This document shows, in pieces, positions 55,158 to 64,000 of a stretch of DNA of 64,000 nt. Where the stretch lies: positions 1,550,001 through 1,614,000 of the forward strand of contig NZ_VISE01000001.1 in assembly GCF_007827275.1 (NCBI RefSeq). Reading direction: 5' to 3'. The first letter of the stretch is position 1; each line of letters starts with the position of its first letter. This DNA is from Gillisia sp. Hel_I_86. Its GTDB lineage: Bacteria > Bacteroidota > Bacteroidia > Flavobacteriales > Flavobacteriaceae. Both the position numbers and the translations under genes were made by a program. The notes below the pieces were generated by a model. It was not told the origin of the DNA, ran no database searches, and saw only the letters and a program-made list of their open reading frames with translations.

Positions 55158-56483
55158 TTATTCTTTAGCGCTTTCAGCTAAGTAATCTAATTCCAATCTT
55201 TGATTTTTATTCAAATATTCTTTGGCTACTCTTTGAATATCCTCACGTGTAATATCTTGGTAGATTTTAATTTCTTCGTTAATTAAATCAGTGTTGCCAT
55301 ACAGCATGTTGTAAGTGGCTAATGATGAAGCGATGCCTTGAATACTACTGTTTGAATTAACAAAATTGTTTTCAAATTTATTTTGTAGTTTTTGGTATTC
55401 TTTTTCTGAAATAATTTCAGATTTCAATTTTTCGATTTCTTGATCCATAGATGTTGCAAGATCACTCAAAGGAGTTTCTCCTAAAGCTAAGGCTCCCATA
55501 ACATAGGTGCCGTAATCTTCTTGGGATCTGGAAAAAGCTATCACCTGTAATGCGATTTTTTCATCATCTACCATTTTTTTATACATCCTAGAACTCTTTC
55601 CGTCAGTAAGTATCGAGGAGATCATTTCTAATACGTAGGCATCTTTTTCCTTCATGGAAGGAGTACGGTAAACAAATAATTTAACTGGAATTTGAATATT
55701 ACTATCATATTCTGTAGCAACGATAGTTTCTGTAATTGGTTCCTCAGTAATGTTAATACGTTCTACTTTTTCACCTTTTGGAATGTCCCCAAAATATTGT
55801 TCTATTAAATCTTTGGTCTTATCTAGTTCAATATTTCCTGCAACAACTAAAGTTGCATTATTAGGTCCATAGTACTTATCGAAGAAATCATTGAATTCTG
55901 ATAATTCTGCAGCATCAAGATCTTCCATAGTTCCTATGACAGAATTTTTATATGGGTGTTTATCAAATACATATTTGTTGATTCCTGTAGAATAAATAAT
56001 CTTTCCATAAGGCGCATTGTCTATACGTGATCGCTTTTCCTCTTTAACAACTTCATTTTGGGTATCCACACCAATTTTATTGATAATTGGATGTAACATC
56101 CTTTCAGACTCCATCCATAAACCTAGTTCCAAATTATTGGAAGGAAAAGTTTCGTAATAATATGTTCTATCTTGAGTAGTGCTTGCATTATTGCGCCCGC
56201 CATTAGCCGAAACAATTTTGAACCATTCTCCTCGTTCAATATTTTCGGTACCCTCAAATAATAGGTGCTCAAAGAAATGAGCAAAACCTGAGCGACCAGC
56301 TTCTTCGTCTTTAGCTCCCACGTGATACATTACTCCGGTTGTTACAACTGGTACGGTTTTGTCTTGATGCAAGATAACGTGCAGGCCGTTATCCAGATCG
56401 TATTCTGTAAATTCAACTTCTTGTGCAAATCCGGTTATCCCCAGAAATAGCACACAGGCTGATAATTTAATTTTGTTGATCAT
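55158..56483 (-). CDS. M16 family zinc metallopeptidase (active subunit)
   Basis: 441-aa exported peptidase (signal SACVLFLGITGFAQ). Zinc motif His69-x-x-Glu72-His73 (HFFEH) is intact, with the downstream Glu region EVVKEEKRSRIDN near 145. The size is that of M16B (mitochondrial-processing-peptidase-like) single-chain subunits, which pair with an inactive partner. The partner gene follows by 17 bp. Confidence 0.93.
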   Translation of the reverse strand: MINKIKLSACVLFLGITGFAQEVEFTEYDLDNGLHVILHQDKTVPVVTTGVMYHVGAKDEEAGRSGFAHFFEHLLFEGTENIERGEWFKIVSANGGRNNASTTQDRTYYYETFPSNNLELGLWMESERMLHPIINKIGVDTQNEVVKEEKRSRIDNAPYGKIIYSTGINKYVFDKHPYKNSVIGTMEDLDAAELSEFNDFFDKYYGPNNATLVVAGNIELDKTKDLIEQYFGDIPKGEKVERINITEEPITETIVATEYDSNIQIPVKLFVYRTPSMKEKDAYVLEMISSILTDGKSSRMYKKMVDDEKIALQVIAFSRSQEDYGTYVMGALALGETPLSDLATSMDQEIEKLKSEIISEKEYQKLQNKFENNFVNSNSSIQGIASSLATYNMLYGNTDLINEEIKIYQDITREDIQRVAKEYLNKNQRLELDYLAESAKE

Positions 56484-56676
56484 TTTTTAATGGTTTTTAT
56501 TAATGTGCTCTATAAGTATTACAAATTGCATTTTTGTTACGTGAAAACCCATAAAACACTGGATGTTATATTAAGTTTAATAAAAATACCCAATTAATTG
56601 TTAAAATTAACAGCTTTTAAGGGACAATACTGCGTGTTTTTTTGGAACTTTACTAGAAACATAAAACCCCGGAACA

Positions 56677-57147
56677 ATGAAAAAGTTCAGTATTCCTATT
56701 AAATACGGCATTGCAATAGCTGCAGGGTTAATTGCCTATTTTTTGGTGCTTTCTCTATTTGGTGCCCATAGAAATCCGGTTTTCAGCTTATTCAATGGGG
56801 TAATTATGGCGTTTGGAATGTATGAGGCCATTAAAAAATACAGATTGAAAAGTGGAACAAAATTTAAATATCAAAAAGGCTTTATGACCGGGCTTCTTAC
56901 CGGTTTTAATGCAACTATAATTTTCACGATTTTCTTCGGACTTTATTCTACTGAATGGAATCCGGACTTCCTTAATGAACTGCTTAGCATGTGGCGTAGC
57001 GATTACGATACCAGTGTGGGGCTTATTTTATTTGTGGTTGCTATAATGGGATTCGCAACCAGTTTCATTCTTACCTTAGCATATATGCAGCTCTTCAAAG
57101 ATTCTTGGAATACTAAAGATGCAAAAAAGCATACTTTAGGAAATTAA
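56677..57147 (+). CDS. DUF4199 membrane protein
   Basis: 156 aa with four predicted transmembrane helices (KYGIAIAAGLIAYFLVLSLFG; VFSLFNGVIMAFGMYEAI; GLLTGFNATIIFTIFFGLYST; GLILFVVAIMGFATSFIL). Matches the DUF4199 pattern in Bacteroidota, function unknown. It stands alone between the divergent M16 pair and rplU. Confidence 0.8.
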   Translation: MKKFSIPIKYGIAIAAGLIAYFLVLSLFGAHRNPVFSLFNGVIMAFGMYEAIKKYRLKSGTKFKYQKGFMTGLLTGFNATIIFTIFFGLYSTEWNPDFLNELLSMWRSDYDTSVGLILFVVAIMGFATSFILTLAYMQLFKDSWNTKDAKKHTLGN

Positions 57148-57155
57148 CCAAAGAC

Positions 57156-57186
57156 TTTGTGAATTAATTATTTAGAAGTATATTTG
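57156..57186 (+). promoter_or_regulatory. Promoter of rplU-rpmA
   Basis: TTTG (57156-57159), exactly 19 bp, then TATATTTG (57179-57186): a perfect TTTG-N19-TAnnTTTG Bacteroidota promoter. The leader to rplU is about 55 nt. Confidence 0.85.
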
Positions 57187-57247
57187 CACCCGCTTGTGAG
57201 AAATTCGCAAGTTGTTTGTTTTAAAATAATTAACTAATAAATACGCT

Positions 57248-57958
57248 ATGTACGCAATTGTAGAGATAGCAGGGCAGCAATTTAAAGTTGCAAAAGACCA
57301 AAAAGTATTTGTAAACCGTTTAGCGGGAGAAGAAGGAGACAAAGTTTCTTTTAATAAAGTTCTTCTTTCAGGCGATGGTGACAATATTACTTTAGGCGCC
57401 CCAGCTATAGACGGAGCTTTGGTGGATGCTAAAATCACCAGGCACGTTAAAGGAGACAAAGTTATTGTCTTTAAAAAGAAAAGAAGAAAAGGATACCGTG
57501 TGAAGAATGGTCACCGCCAATCCTTGACTGAAATTTCGATTGTAGGAATTACACTTCCAGGGGGAAAGAAATCTTCTTCTGCCAAAGCTGAACCTAAGAA
57601 AGAAGCTCCAAAAGCTGCTCCTAAGGCAAAAGCAAAAAAAGAAGTGGAAGTAAGTGAAAATTTAGTAACTCGTGCCGAGAACAGAACTGAAGGAATGGAG
57701 ATCAATATCGATAAACTTCTTCACAGTATCGGGACTGCTACTAAAGCTGATGCTGATGACTTGAAAGAAATTAACGGAATTGGACCTGCTTACGAAACCA
57801 AATTGAACGAAATAGGTATTTATACTTATGGGCAAATTAGTAAGCTCAAAGCTGCCGATAGAGAGGAACTTTCTGCTATCGATGGTATTACCCGTGAGAA
57901 GATCGAATCTGAAGAATGGGTAAAGCAAGCTAAAGAATTGCTTAAGAACAAAAAATAA
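57248..57958 (+). CDS. rplU: Ribosomal protein L21 with long C-terminal helix-hairpin-helix extension
   Basis: 236 aa where ordinary L21 has about 103. Residues 1-103 are canonical L21 (MYAIVEIAGQQFKVAKDQ; KKRRKGYRVKNGHRQ). An Ala/Lys linker (about 110-140) leads to a C-terminal domain at about 165-236 with a helix-hairpin-helix signature (LKEINGIGPAYETKLNEIG; ELSAIDGITREKIESEEW) like those in DNA-end-binding nucleases and topoisomerases. Such extensions occur in flavobacterial L21, but their role is not known to me. rpmA follows 26 bp later. Confidence 0.94.
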   Translation: MYAIVEIAGQQFKVAKDQKVFVNRLAGEEGDKVSFNKVLLSGDGDNITLGAPAIDGALVDAKITRHVKGDKVIVFKKKRRKGYRVKNGHRQSLTEISIVGITLPGGKKSSSAKAEPKKEAPKAAPKAKAKKEVEVSENLVTRAENRTEGMEINIDKLLHSIGTATKADADDLKEINGIGPAYETKLNEIGIYTYGQISKLKAADREELSAIDGITREKIESEEWVKQAKELLKNKK

Positions 57959-57984
57959 CATACTAACTAGAAAAACTTTAAGCC

Positions 57985-58245
57985 ATGGCTCACAAAAAAG
58001 GTGTTGGTAGTTCCAAGAATGGTAGGGAATCCGAATCAAAACGCTTAGGTGTGAAGATATTTGGAGGACAAGCCGCAATCGCCGGAAATATCATCGTTAG
58101 ACAAAGAGGCTATACACACAATCCAGGTGAGAATGTGTATGGAGGAAAAGATCATACTTTACATGCTAAAGTGGATGGTCTTGTAAAATTCACAAAAAAG
58201 AGAGATAACAAATCTTACGTTTCTATTGAACCGTTTGAAGCATAG
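57985..58245 (+). CDS. rpmA: Ribosomal protein L27
   Basis: 86-aa L27: [30 protein letters not shown] and [12 protein letters not shown]. The N-terminus reaches the peptidyl-transferase centre. A strong terminator follows. Confidence 0.97.
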   Translation: MAHKKGVGSSKNGRESESKRLGVKIFGGQAAIAGNIIVRQRGYTHNPGENVYGGKDHTLHAKVDGLVKFTKKRDNKSYVSIEPFEA

Positions 58246-58265
58246 TTTATCTTTTTATACTTATT

Positions 58266-58302
58266 AAAAAGCCCTTTCTGGAAACAGAAAGGGCTTTTTT
58301 TG
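58266..58302 (+). terminator. Terminator of rplU-rpmA
   Basis: AAAAGCCCTTTCTG (58267-58280) pairs perfectly with CAGAAAGGGCTTTT (58285-58298) around GAAA, followed by TTT. A GNRA-type tetraloop on a 14-bp stem. It lies 20 bp after the rpmA stop. Confidence 0.93.
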
Positions 58303-58328
58303 TATCTTATTTTTAAAAGATATAAAAC

Positions 58329-58544
58329 ATGAATTTTATTACTGTTTATAATAGCAATCAATCTTTTCAAATCGCCATTGTGAAGAATTTATTCGATAAT
58401 GAAAACATTAACTATAGGATTCCAGATGAATTTTTGGATAGTGCTGCTGGTATTGGGGGACTTGGAATTACCGGGATGAGAGTTCAAGTAATAGAAGAAG
58501 ATGGATATTTCGGTGGGACCAGGCCACTGATTTCGGTCAAATAG
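58329..58544 (+). CDS. DUF2007-like small protein
   Basis: 71 aa: FITVYNSNQSFQIAIVKNLFDNENINYRIPDE is the typical start of the DUF2007 (putative signal-transducing) family. The fold would be a ferredoxin-like alpha/beta. No cysteine or metal motif. The insertion element begins 36 bp after its stop. Confidence 0.75.
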   Translation: MNFITVYNSNQSFQIAIVKNLFDNENINYRIPDEFLDSAAGIGGLGITGMRVQVIEEDGYFGGTRPLISVK

Positions 58545-58580
58545 TGCCACTTTGAAAGATCCTACAGTTATATAAAAAAA

Positions 58581-59544
58581 TTGACTTAGGCACTTTGTTA
58601 TTAAAGCTAAAAGCAATAAATTCAGGCAAACAATAATCTATATCATGGAGCAAAGATTTAAAAGCCCATCCCTGTTCGAGTTCCAGGGGATGTTCTCCAG
58701 CAAGGAGGACTGTCTTTCCTATCTGGCAGAGCTCAAGTGGGGCGATGGTTTTCAGTGCCGTAAATGCGGCCACACCAATTCGTGCAAGGGCGTTCCGGCA
58801 GGCTCTCGGCAATGTACCAGTTGCAACTATACCGAGAGTCCTACGGCCAATACGCTGTTCCACCAAGTCAAGTTCGACCTTGTTAAAGCTTTCCACATCG
58901 TATACTTTGTGGCTACCAACAAGAAAGGTATCACCTCTACTGAGCTTAGCCGTAAACTGGATCTTAGGCAGAAGACCTGCTGGGCTTTTAAGCGGAAGGT
59001 AATGAAGGCGATGAAGAGCTCGGGGAACCATCCTATAACCGGTACGGCCGAGGTGGACGAGACCGTTTTCGGAGGTGAGGAGGAGGGCGTGCGCGGCAGG
59101 AAGAACAACAACAAGAGGCTCGTGGCAGTAGGTATCGAGAAGAAGAAAAAAGGCGTGTTCCGGCTCTATGGGTTATCCCTGATGCAAGCTCTGCATCCCT
59201 TGGAGGGTTCATGAGGGATCATATCGATACCTCCGCCAAGGTCACCACCGACCAGTGGGCGGGTTATGGCCCATTGGAAAAGGACTTTGCCAACCTTGTA
59301 CGCATCCCCTCGGGCAAGAAGGGAAGCAATTTTCCTGAACTGCACAGGGCAATAATGAACCTGAAGGGATGGCTCAGGGGCATGCATCACCACGTATGGC
59401 ACCTGCAGGACTATCTGGACGAATACTGCTATCGCTTCAACCGTAGTTTTATGCAAGAAGGAATATTCGAAAACCTGATGCACCGTATGGTCAAAACAGC
59501 ACCCTGCTATATCAAAAACATTAGTAATTAAATGCCTAAGTCAA
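58581..59544 (+). mobile_element. IS1595-family insertion sequence, copy 1, with 8-bp target duplication
   Basis: A 964-bp element bounded by the inverted repeat TTGACTTAGGCA (58581-58592) and TGCCTAAGTCAA (59533-59544). TAAAAAAA flanks it directly on both sides (58573-58580 and 59545-59552), an 8-bp target duplication as expected for IS1595. Internal base composition is clearly richer in G+C than the host, indicating recent transfer. It carries one transposase gene, frameshifted. Confidence 0.88.
58645..59531 (+). pseudogene. IS1595 (ISXO2-like) transposase, frameshifted
   Basis: N-terminal zinc ribbon (CRKCGHTNSC and CTSC), then the DDE core start AEVDETVFGGEEE and, after the break, TTDQWAGYGPL. 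Frame 1 (58645-59214) ends prematurely. Frame 2 (59211-59531) continues the protein. The shift lies near 59167-59173, where YG should pass into VIPDASSASLGGF: one base appears missing after TATGGG. There is no classical slippery heptamer there, so mutation is likelier than programmed frameshifting. Confidence 0.85.
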
Positions 59545-59565
59545 TAAAAAAATTCTGTTATTCGT

Positions 59566-60537
59566 TTTTTAGAGCTGTCTACCTAAATACTTATATTTTG
59601 TTAGGTAAAATAAAAGGAAAATGGAAAAATCCAAGGGCCAAGGGATGCTGGAATATTTTGATAAATTTAAAACCGATTTGGATTGTTTGGAATATTCAGC
59701 AAATCCTAAATGGAAGGATGGCTTCCTTTGCGTAAAATGTGAACATACAAAATTCACGATCCGTAAAGCTAATTTAGCCAGGGATTGCAATAGATGCCAC
59801 CATATTGAAAGCCCAACTGCCAATACCTTGTTTCACAAAGTTGAAATTGGTGTAAGAAAAGCATTTATGATCGTCTTTGAAATGAGTGCCACAACAAAAA
59901 GCATGTCTTCACGCCAAATGGCAAAACGATTAAATGTTAGCAGGAGCACAACTTGGTTGTTTATGCATAAAGTTCGGAGTGCTATGAAAAGCAGTGAATG
60001 CTACCCAATTACAGCCACTGTTATCGTTGATGAATTTGTGTTTGGGGGAAAAGAAGATTTAAAACCCGGAAGAAGTACAAATACCAAGAAAAAAAAAGTA
60101 GTGGCAGCTGTTGAAATCGACAAAAAAGGTGGTGTTAAAAGAGCCTATTTCAAAAGTATCAAAGATTATTCATCTACATCATTATAAAAAATATTCGATG
60201 CCCATATTTCAACAACAGCAAAGGTGGAAACAGACCAATGGACAGGGCATGAACCATTAATGGGCTTGTATGACATAACTCAAACAAAGAGTAATAAAGG
60301 TGCTACATTTTTTGAAATGAACACGATAACCCATCACGTGAAATCTTGGTTAAGGAGCACTTTTTCATGGATGCATGAGGGGCATATTGAAAAGTATTTA
60401 GATGAGTACAGTTACCGACTTAACAGATCGAACAGCAAGGAAACAATATTTGATAATCTAATTAACAGGAGGATTGAATCCAAACCACTGACTTATGAAC
60501 AAATTTCAATAAGTAGTTAATTGTACACCTCTAAAAA
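59566..60537 (+). mobile_element. IS1595-family insertion sequence, copy 2, degenerate
   Basis: Ends are imperfect inverted repeats about 29 bp long: TTTTTAGAGCTGTCTACC at 59566 and, on the other strand, TTTTTAGAGGTGTACAA ending at 60537, both leading into TACTTAT. No matching 8-bp target duplication is seen. The A+T content equals the host's, so this is an older or host-adapted element than copy 1. Confidence 0.65.
59621..60520 (+). pseudogene. IS1595 (ISXO2-like) transposase with in-frame stop
   Basis: Same architecture as copy 1: zinc ribbon (CVKCEHTKF, CNRCHH), VIVDEFVFGGKED and VETDQWTGHEPL. A single TAA at 60185-60187 interrupts an otherwise open frame: KDYSSTSL, stop, KIFDAHISTTAKV. 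No indel is needed to restore it, so it is a nonsense mutation. The proteins of copies 1 and 2 are related but clearly different. Confidence 0.85.
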
Positions 60538-60545
60538 TACATACA

Positions 60546-61641
60546 GGGGTTGTTTTTTGAAAAGGTTATCTTTTAGAAAGTTGTGGAACTATCAATTTCT
60601 CATACTTCCTTTCGATAGAGCTATAGATTTTTATTGCACCGATGTTCTTGGCGACGCACCTTGCAAGTTCCAAGCCCTGTAGGGCGGATTTCTTTATCTT
60701 TTCCAGAAAGACAAACCAGTTCAAGTAGCCCTGAAGGTACTTGGTCGAAACCCCATAAAACTTCTTGACCCATCTCTCATAGCGGTTGTCTCGGGAATTG
60801 ACGTGCTGTACGTGATAGCACCTGTCCTTTACATGTTGGCGCGACGCCACAAAGGTATGGTGCTCGAGTTGGTTGTCTCTTGCCCATTTGATTATCGAGG
60901 GATGGGAATCGGAACACAGTACGTTGCCCGGTGCGATGAACCCACCTATCGTGCTCTGGACGCTTTCCGCATCTATCCTGCCGATCTTTGCCACAAGCAT
61001 GGTCCTCCCGCCGTTCCTGCCCGAGGCGACCACCACCGAGACCTTGTCGTTGCTCACGCCCCTTTTGGCTTCCCTGTCGCTGGGCCTCTTGTAGGATCCC
61101 TTCCCAGGTTCCGCCGCCCCTTGTCGTTGATGTCTAACTGCTTGTCGTCGCACTCCACGATTCCTGAAAATCCCGTCCCGTTGAGCACTTCCAGAGAAGA
61201 GAGCAATTTATGTCTCCAGTCGAATATTGTCTTGACGTTCACCCCGATCTTTTCCGCAGCCTTCCGGATGGTGACGCTCTCCACCACCAACAACAGGTAT
61301 TCTTGGAACTTTTCCAGCTTCTTTATGCCGTCAACGGCAGTACCGGTAAAGTCGTTGAAGGTCTTGTGGCAAGGCCTGCACTTGTAGCGCCTGCGCCCCT
61401 TGTAGTGCCCGTGACCGTATATGTCCGAGTCTTCGCAGTGAGGGCAATACACCGGGCGGTCGTTGCCGATGTCCCTGCCCACAAGCCCTAGGTCGGGGAC
61501 GTTGAGCTCCCGATGGAGAAGCTGCGCCAGCTCGATCTTCTCGGCTCGATCCAGATCGTTTAAAATATTGCGTAAATCCATTTGTCGTAAATTTGATCGA
61601 TGTATAAATAATAAATTCCCACATTATTCTAAAACACAACC
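60546..61641 (-). mobile_element. IS1595-family insertion sequence, copy 3, opposite orientation
   Basis: Imperfect ends GGTTGTTTTTTGAA (60548) and, on the other strand, GGTTGTGTTTTAGAA from 61641. No 8-bp duplication is evident. The interior is G+C rich, unlike the host. It transposes in the reverse direction to copies 1 and 2 and belongs to a different IS1595 subgroup. Confidence 0.65.
60566..61581 (-). pseudogene. IS1595-type transposase, frameshifted
   Basis: The 5' part (61581 down to 61054) has a zinc ribbon (YCPHCEDSDIYGHG, CRPCHKTFND), a HTH-like segment and the first catalytic Asp in VECDDKQLDI. The 3' part (61153 down to 60566) holds KRGVSNDKVSVVVASGRNG, the second Asp in VLCSDSHPS, and the family ending SRDNRYERWVKKFYGVSTKYL. 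The frames overlap. The break lies near 61100-61115, where one base appears missing between the GRRNL and KGSYKRPSD segments. Confidence 0.82.
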
Positions 61642-61739
61642 TATTTTTATAACCAAGTTCTCATTCGATTTAGGTTTTATGAATATCTTAGTAAACGCAT
61701 TATTAACAATTTTAAGTTTAATTACTGTACAAACCAAAA

Positions 61740-62552
61740 ATGAAAAACAAACTAACAACCGAACAATCTTCAAGTTATAATAATCTTGAAAAAATGAACA
61801 CCTTTGAGTTGCTCTCAAATATAAATGCTGAAGACAAAACTGTTGCATTTGCAATAGAAAAAGCAATTCCTTCAGTTGAAAAATTAGTAGATGTTATCTT
61901 TGATAAAATGGATAAAGGAGGCCGGTTATTTTATATTGGTGCAGGAACAAGCGGAAGGTTAGGAGTTCTTGATGCCTCTGAATGTCCTCCTACATTTGGT
62001 GTTTCAGATAATAAGATTATTGGACTTATTGCAGGTGGAGATTCTGCTCTAAGAAAAGCAATTGAAAATGCAGAAGACGATGAAAACTTGGCTTGGACGG
62101 ATTTGCTAAAATATAAAATTACTGAAAAAGATGTTTTAATTGGTATTGCCGCTTCCGGAACTACTCCCTATGTAATTGGCGGACTCGAAAAAGCCAATAA
62201 AAACCATATTATTACTGGATGTATTGTTTGCAACAAAAACAGTCCCTTATCCTTAGCTGCAAAATATCCAATTGAACTAATAGTAGGCCCTGAGTTTCTA
62301 ACCGGAAGCACCAGGATGAAAGCAGGTACTGCTCAGAAACTGGTATTAAACATGATTTCTACTGCTGTGATGATTAAATTAGGGAGAGTGAAAGATAATA
62401 AAATGGTAAACATGCAATTGTCCAATAAAAAATTAGTGAATCGGGGTGTCCTTATGCTTATGGATGAACTAAATATAGATCAAGCTTTAGCTTCTAAACT
62501 TTTAGAAAAACATCAAAGTGTAAAAAATGTTTTAGATAATTATAAAAATTAA
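61740..62552 (+). CDS. murQ: N-acetylmuramic acid 6-phosphate etherase
   Basis: 270-aa lyase splitting the lactyl ether of MurNAc-6-phosphate in peptidoglycan recycling. SIS-domain signature FYIGAGTSGRLGVLDASECPPTFG near 60, catalytic Glu region AIENAEDDENLAW near 103, and GPEFLTGSTRMKAGTAQKLVLNM near 185. It directly precedes anmK, the enzyme making MurNAc-6P, so both steps are local. It starts 98 bp after IS copy 3; a new promoter may have been brought or removed by the element. Confidence 0.95.
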   Translation: MKNKLTTEQSSSYNNLEKMNTFELLSNINAEDKTVAFAIEKAIPSVEKLVDVIFDKMDKGGRLFYIGAGTSGRLGVLDASECPPTFGVSDNKIIGLIAGGDSALRKAIENAEDDENLAWTDLLKYKITEKDVLIGIAASGTTPYVIGGLEKANKNHIITGCIVCNKNSPLSLAAKYPIELIVGPEFLTGSTRMKAGTAQKLVLNMISTAVMIKLGRVKDNKMVNMQLSNKKLVNRGVLMLMDELNIDQALASKLLEKHQSVKNVLDNYKN

Positions 62553-62562
62553 TTTGTGCTGT

Positions 62563-63637
62563 ATGATAAATTCTACTAAATATGTCATTGGGGTAATGAG
62601 CGGAACCTCATTAGACGGAATTGACATTGTTTATGTAAAAATTAATTATACTGAAAATTATAGTTTCGAAATATTGAATGCTGCGACAATTCCGTATAGC
62701 AATGAATGGAAATTAAAGTTAAAAGAAGGTTTTTCATTTATCGGGTGAAAAATTGGTGAAATTAGATGCAGATTATGGGATATTTTTAGCAAATACGATC
62801 CTAAACTTTATTAAAGAAAACAGCGTTCAGAAACTTGATTTTATAGCTTCTCATGGTCATACCATTTTCCATAATCCTGCTGAAAATTACACATTCCAAA
62901 TTGGGAATGGACCTTATATATCTTCAATTACCGGCATAAAAACAATTTGTAATTTTAGGGTTCAGGATGTGGCTAGGGGTGGACAAGGTGCGCCTCTGGT
63001 TCCTATTGGCGATAAATTGTTGTTTTCTGAATATGATTATTGCTTAAATCTTGGCGGATTTTCAAATATTTCATTCTCTGAGAAGGAGCAACGAATTGCT
63101 TATGATATTTGTCCAGTAAACATTGTCTTGAATCACTATGTTGCACCTTTGAAGATGGAATATGATGACAAAGGAGCACTCGCTTCCACAGGAAACTTAG
63201 ATAAAAATTTACTAGAAGAACTCAATTCTTTGGTATTTTACAGCGATGCTAAACCAAAATCATTAGGATACGAATTTGTAGTTGACACAATTTTTCCAAT
63301 TATTGATAAATGCAATCTTACCATAAGAGATATTCTAAGAACATTTGTAGAGCACGTTGCTATACAAATTTCAAGAAAAATGAATTCAAATTCAGGAAAA
63401 ACAATGTTGGTTACAGGTGGTGGGGCTTTCAATACATTTCTCATGGAAAGGTTACAAGCGTATACAAAAACACAATTGATAATTCCAGAAATTCCAGAAG
63501 AAACCATTATCAATTATAAGGAAGCCTTAGTTTTTGCGCTGCTTGGTTTTTTAAAAGACGAAGGAAAAATCAACTGTTTAAAAAGTGTCACAGGCGCAAG
63601 AAAAAATCATAGCAGTGGGATGATTTTTGAGTTGTGA
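62563..63637 (+). pseudogene. anmK: Anhydro-N-acetylmuramic acid kinase, frameshifted
   Basis: Kinase opening 1,6-anhydroMurNAc to MurNAc-6P. The first frame (62563-62748) has the ATP-site start IGVMSGTSLDGIDIVYV and stops after KEGFSFIG. The second (from about 62735) continues LSGEKLVKLDADYGIFLA, HGHTIFHNP, RVQDVARGGQGAPLVPIGD and LVTGGGAFNTFLMER to the end. One extra T in the run 62730-62734 accounts for the shift: with four Ts the protein reads straight through (GFHLSGEKL). Everything else is intact, so it is either a very recent inactivation, a phase-variable tract or a sequencing error. Confidence 0.9.
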
Positions 63638-64000
63638 ATTGTGAATTGCTCTCAAAATTAGTTACTCCTAAACTTTATGGACGGATAGCTGGCCACATTT
63701 TATCTGCAATAACTTCAATTAAATACGACGTTACGTGAGATAAAGTAATTCAACTTAAAACGATAACCAAAAAATAAATATTTTAAGTTTTCTCAATATA
63801 AGGAGACTTCGATTTTTTTATTCTTTTGAGATTAAAAAATATAGTGTTTGTCCGTAAAGTATCCTAAACTGACTAAAATAAGTTCATTCTGAACTTGTTT
63901 CAGAATCTCATAATACTGTATGTGAATATATTAAACAGAGACCCTGAAACCCGCCCGAACGGTACGGGCAGGTAAATTCTGGGTGACGAGATACTATTAG
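63638..64000. repeat. Gene-free right edge with dispersed repeat
   Basis: Bases 63890-63990 hold TTCTGAACTTGTTTCAGAATCTCATAA and GAGACCCTGAAACCCGCC, the same phrases as at positions 80-125 of the window. CCCGCCCGAACGGTACGGGCAGG is a further inverted element. No terminator is clear after anmK. Confidence 0.6.

Noticed and set aside
59130-59215. Programmed -1 frameshift for the first IS transposase
   Set aside because: The GAAAAAA run upstream is not a classical slippery heptamer in frame, and the protein alignment places the shift downstream at TATGGG, which is not slippery. A mutation is simpler.

Overview
The window is about 37% GC chromosomal DNA of a marine-type Flavobacteriaceae bacterium (Bacteroidota), probably close to the Gramella/Christiangramia/Zunongwangia group. 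The evidence is a type IX secretion sorting domain, gliding genes gldE and gldD, a TonB-dependent receptor, DUF4270, a split atpDC unit, Bacteroidota promoters of the TTTG-N19-TAnnTTTG type, an L21 protein with a long C-terminal extension, and almost no Shine-Dalgarno sequences. The genus is inference.

Layout: (1) 0.3-11.3 kb: a secreted T9SS cargo protein, exonuclease III, an aldo/keto reductase, an M23 lipoprotein peptidase, radA, an odd esterase-like protein, a YbhN-like membrane protein and panD-panC. (2) 11.4-20.7 kb: a GT5 N-terminal-domain protein, a DUF4270 lipoprotein, glmS, a TonB receptor and atpD-atpC. (3) 21-25.7 kb: a SWIM zinc-finger protein, an unrecognised acidic protein and an M61 peptidase. 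(4) 25.8-31.6 kb: a complete seven-gene Mrp/Mnh cation-proton antiporter operon. (5) 31.9-40.7 kb: the biotin region bioF, a small unannotated membrane ORF, bioD, bioA, a SET-domain gene, a ketoacyl synthase, bioB and two tandem JmjC-like oxygenase genes. (6) 40.7-48.5 kb: recX, a tricorn-like protease, a parDE toxin-antitoxin pair, an unrecognised 74-aa gene, rng, a 29-aa very basic protein and HU. (7) 48.6-58.5 kb: mutY-ssb-gldE-gldD, an EamA transporter remnant, an M16 peptidase pair, DUF4199, rplU-rpmA and DUF2007. (8) 58.6-63.6 kb: three adjacent decayed IS1595-type elements, then murQ and a frameshifted anmK for MurNAc recycling.

Nearly every long intergenic gap is filled with dispersed repeats. 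One family has the CCCTGAAC...GTTTCAGGG / GATGCTGAAA...TTCAGCATGACG palindromes. A second begins TTAATCCCTCATTGAGGG. A third is a GTTCGTTTTTT / AAAAAATGAAC palindrome. They split otherwise conserved clusters (bioD|bioA, KAS|bioB, mutY|ssb), and one lies at the truncated edge of a broken transporter gene.

No phage, CRISPR array or recognisable defence island is visible. The candidates for undescribed biology are the 56-aa CxxC membrane ORF coupled to bioF and bioD, the pair of HxD...H oxygenases behind bioB, the SWIM/acidic-protein pair, the esterase with Asp in place of Ser, the twin-terminator scar around the tricorn gene, and the 29-aa basic protein between HU and rng.
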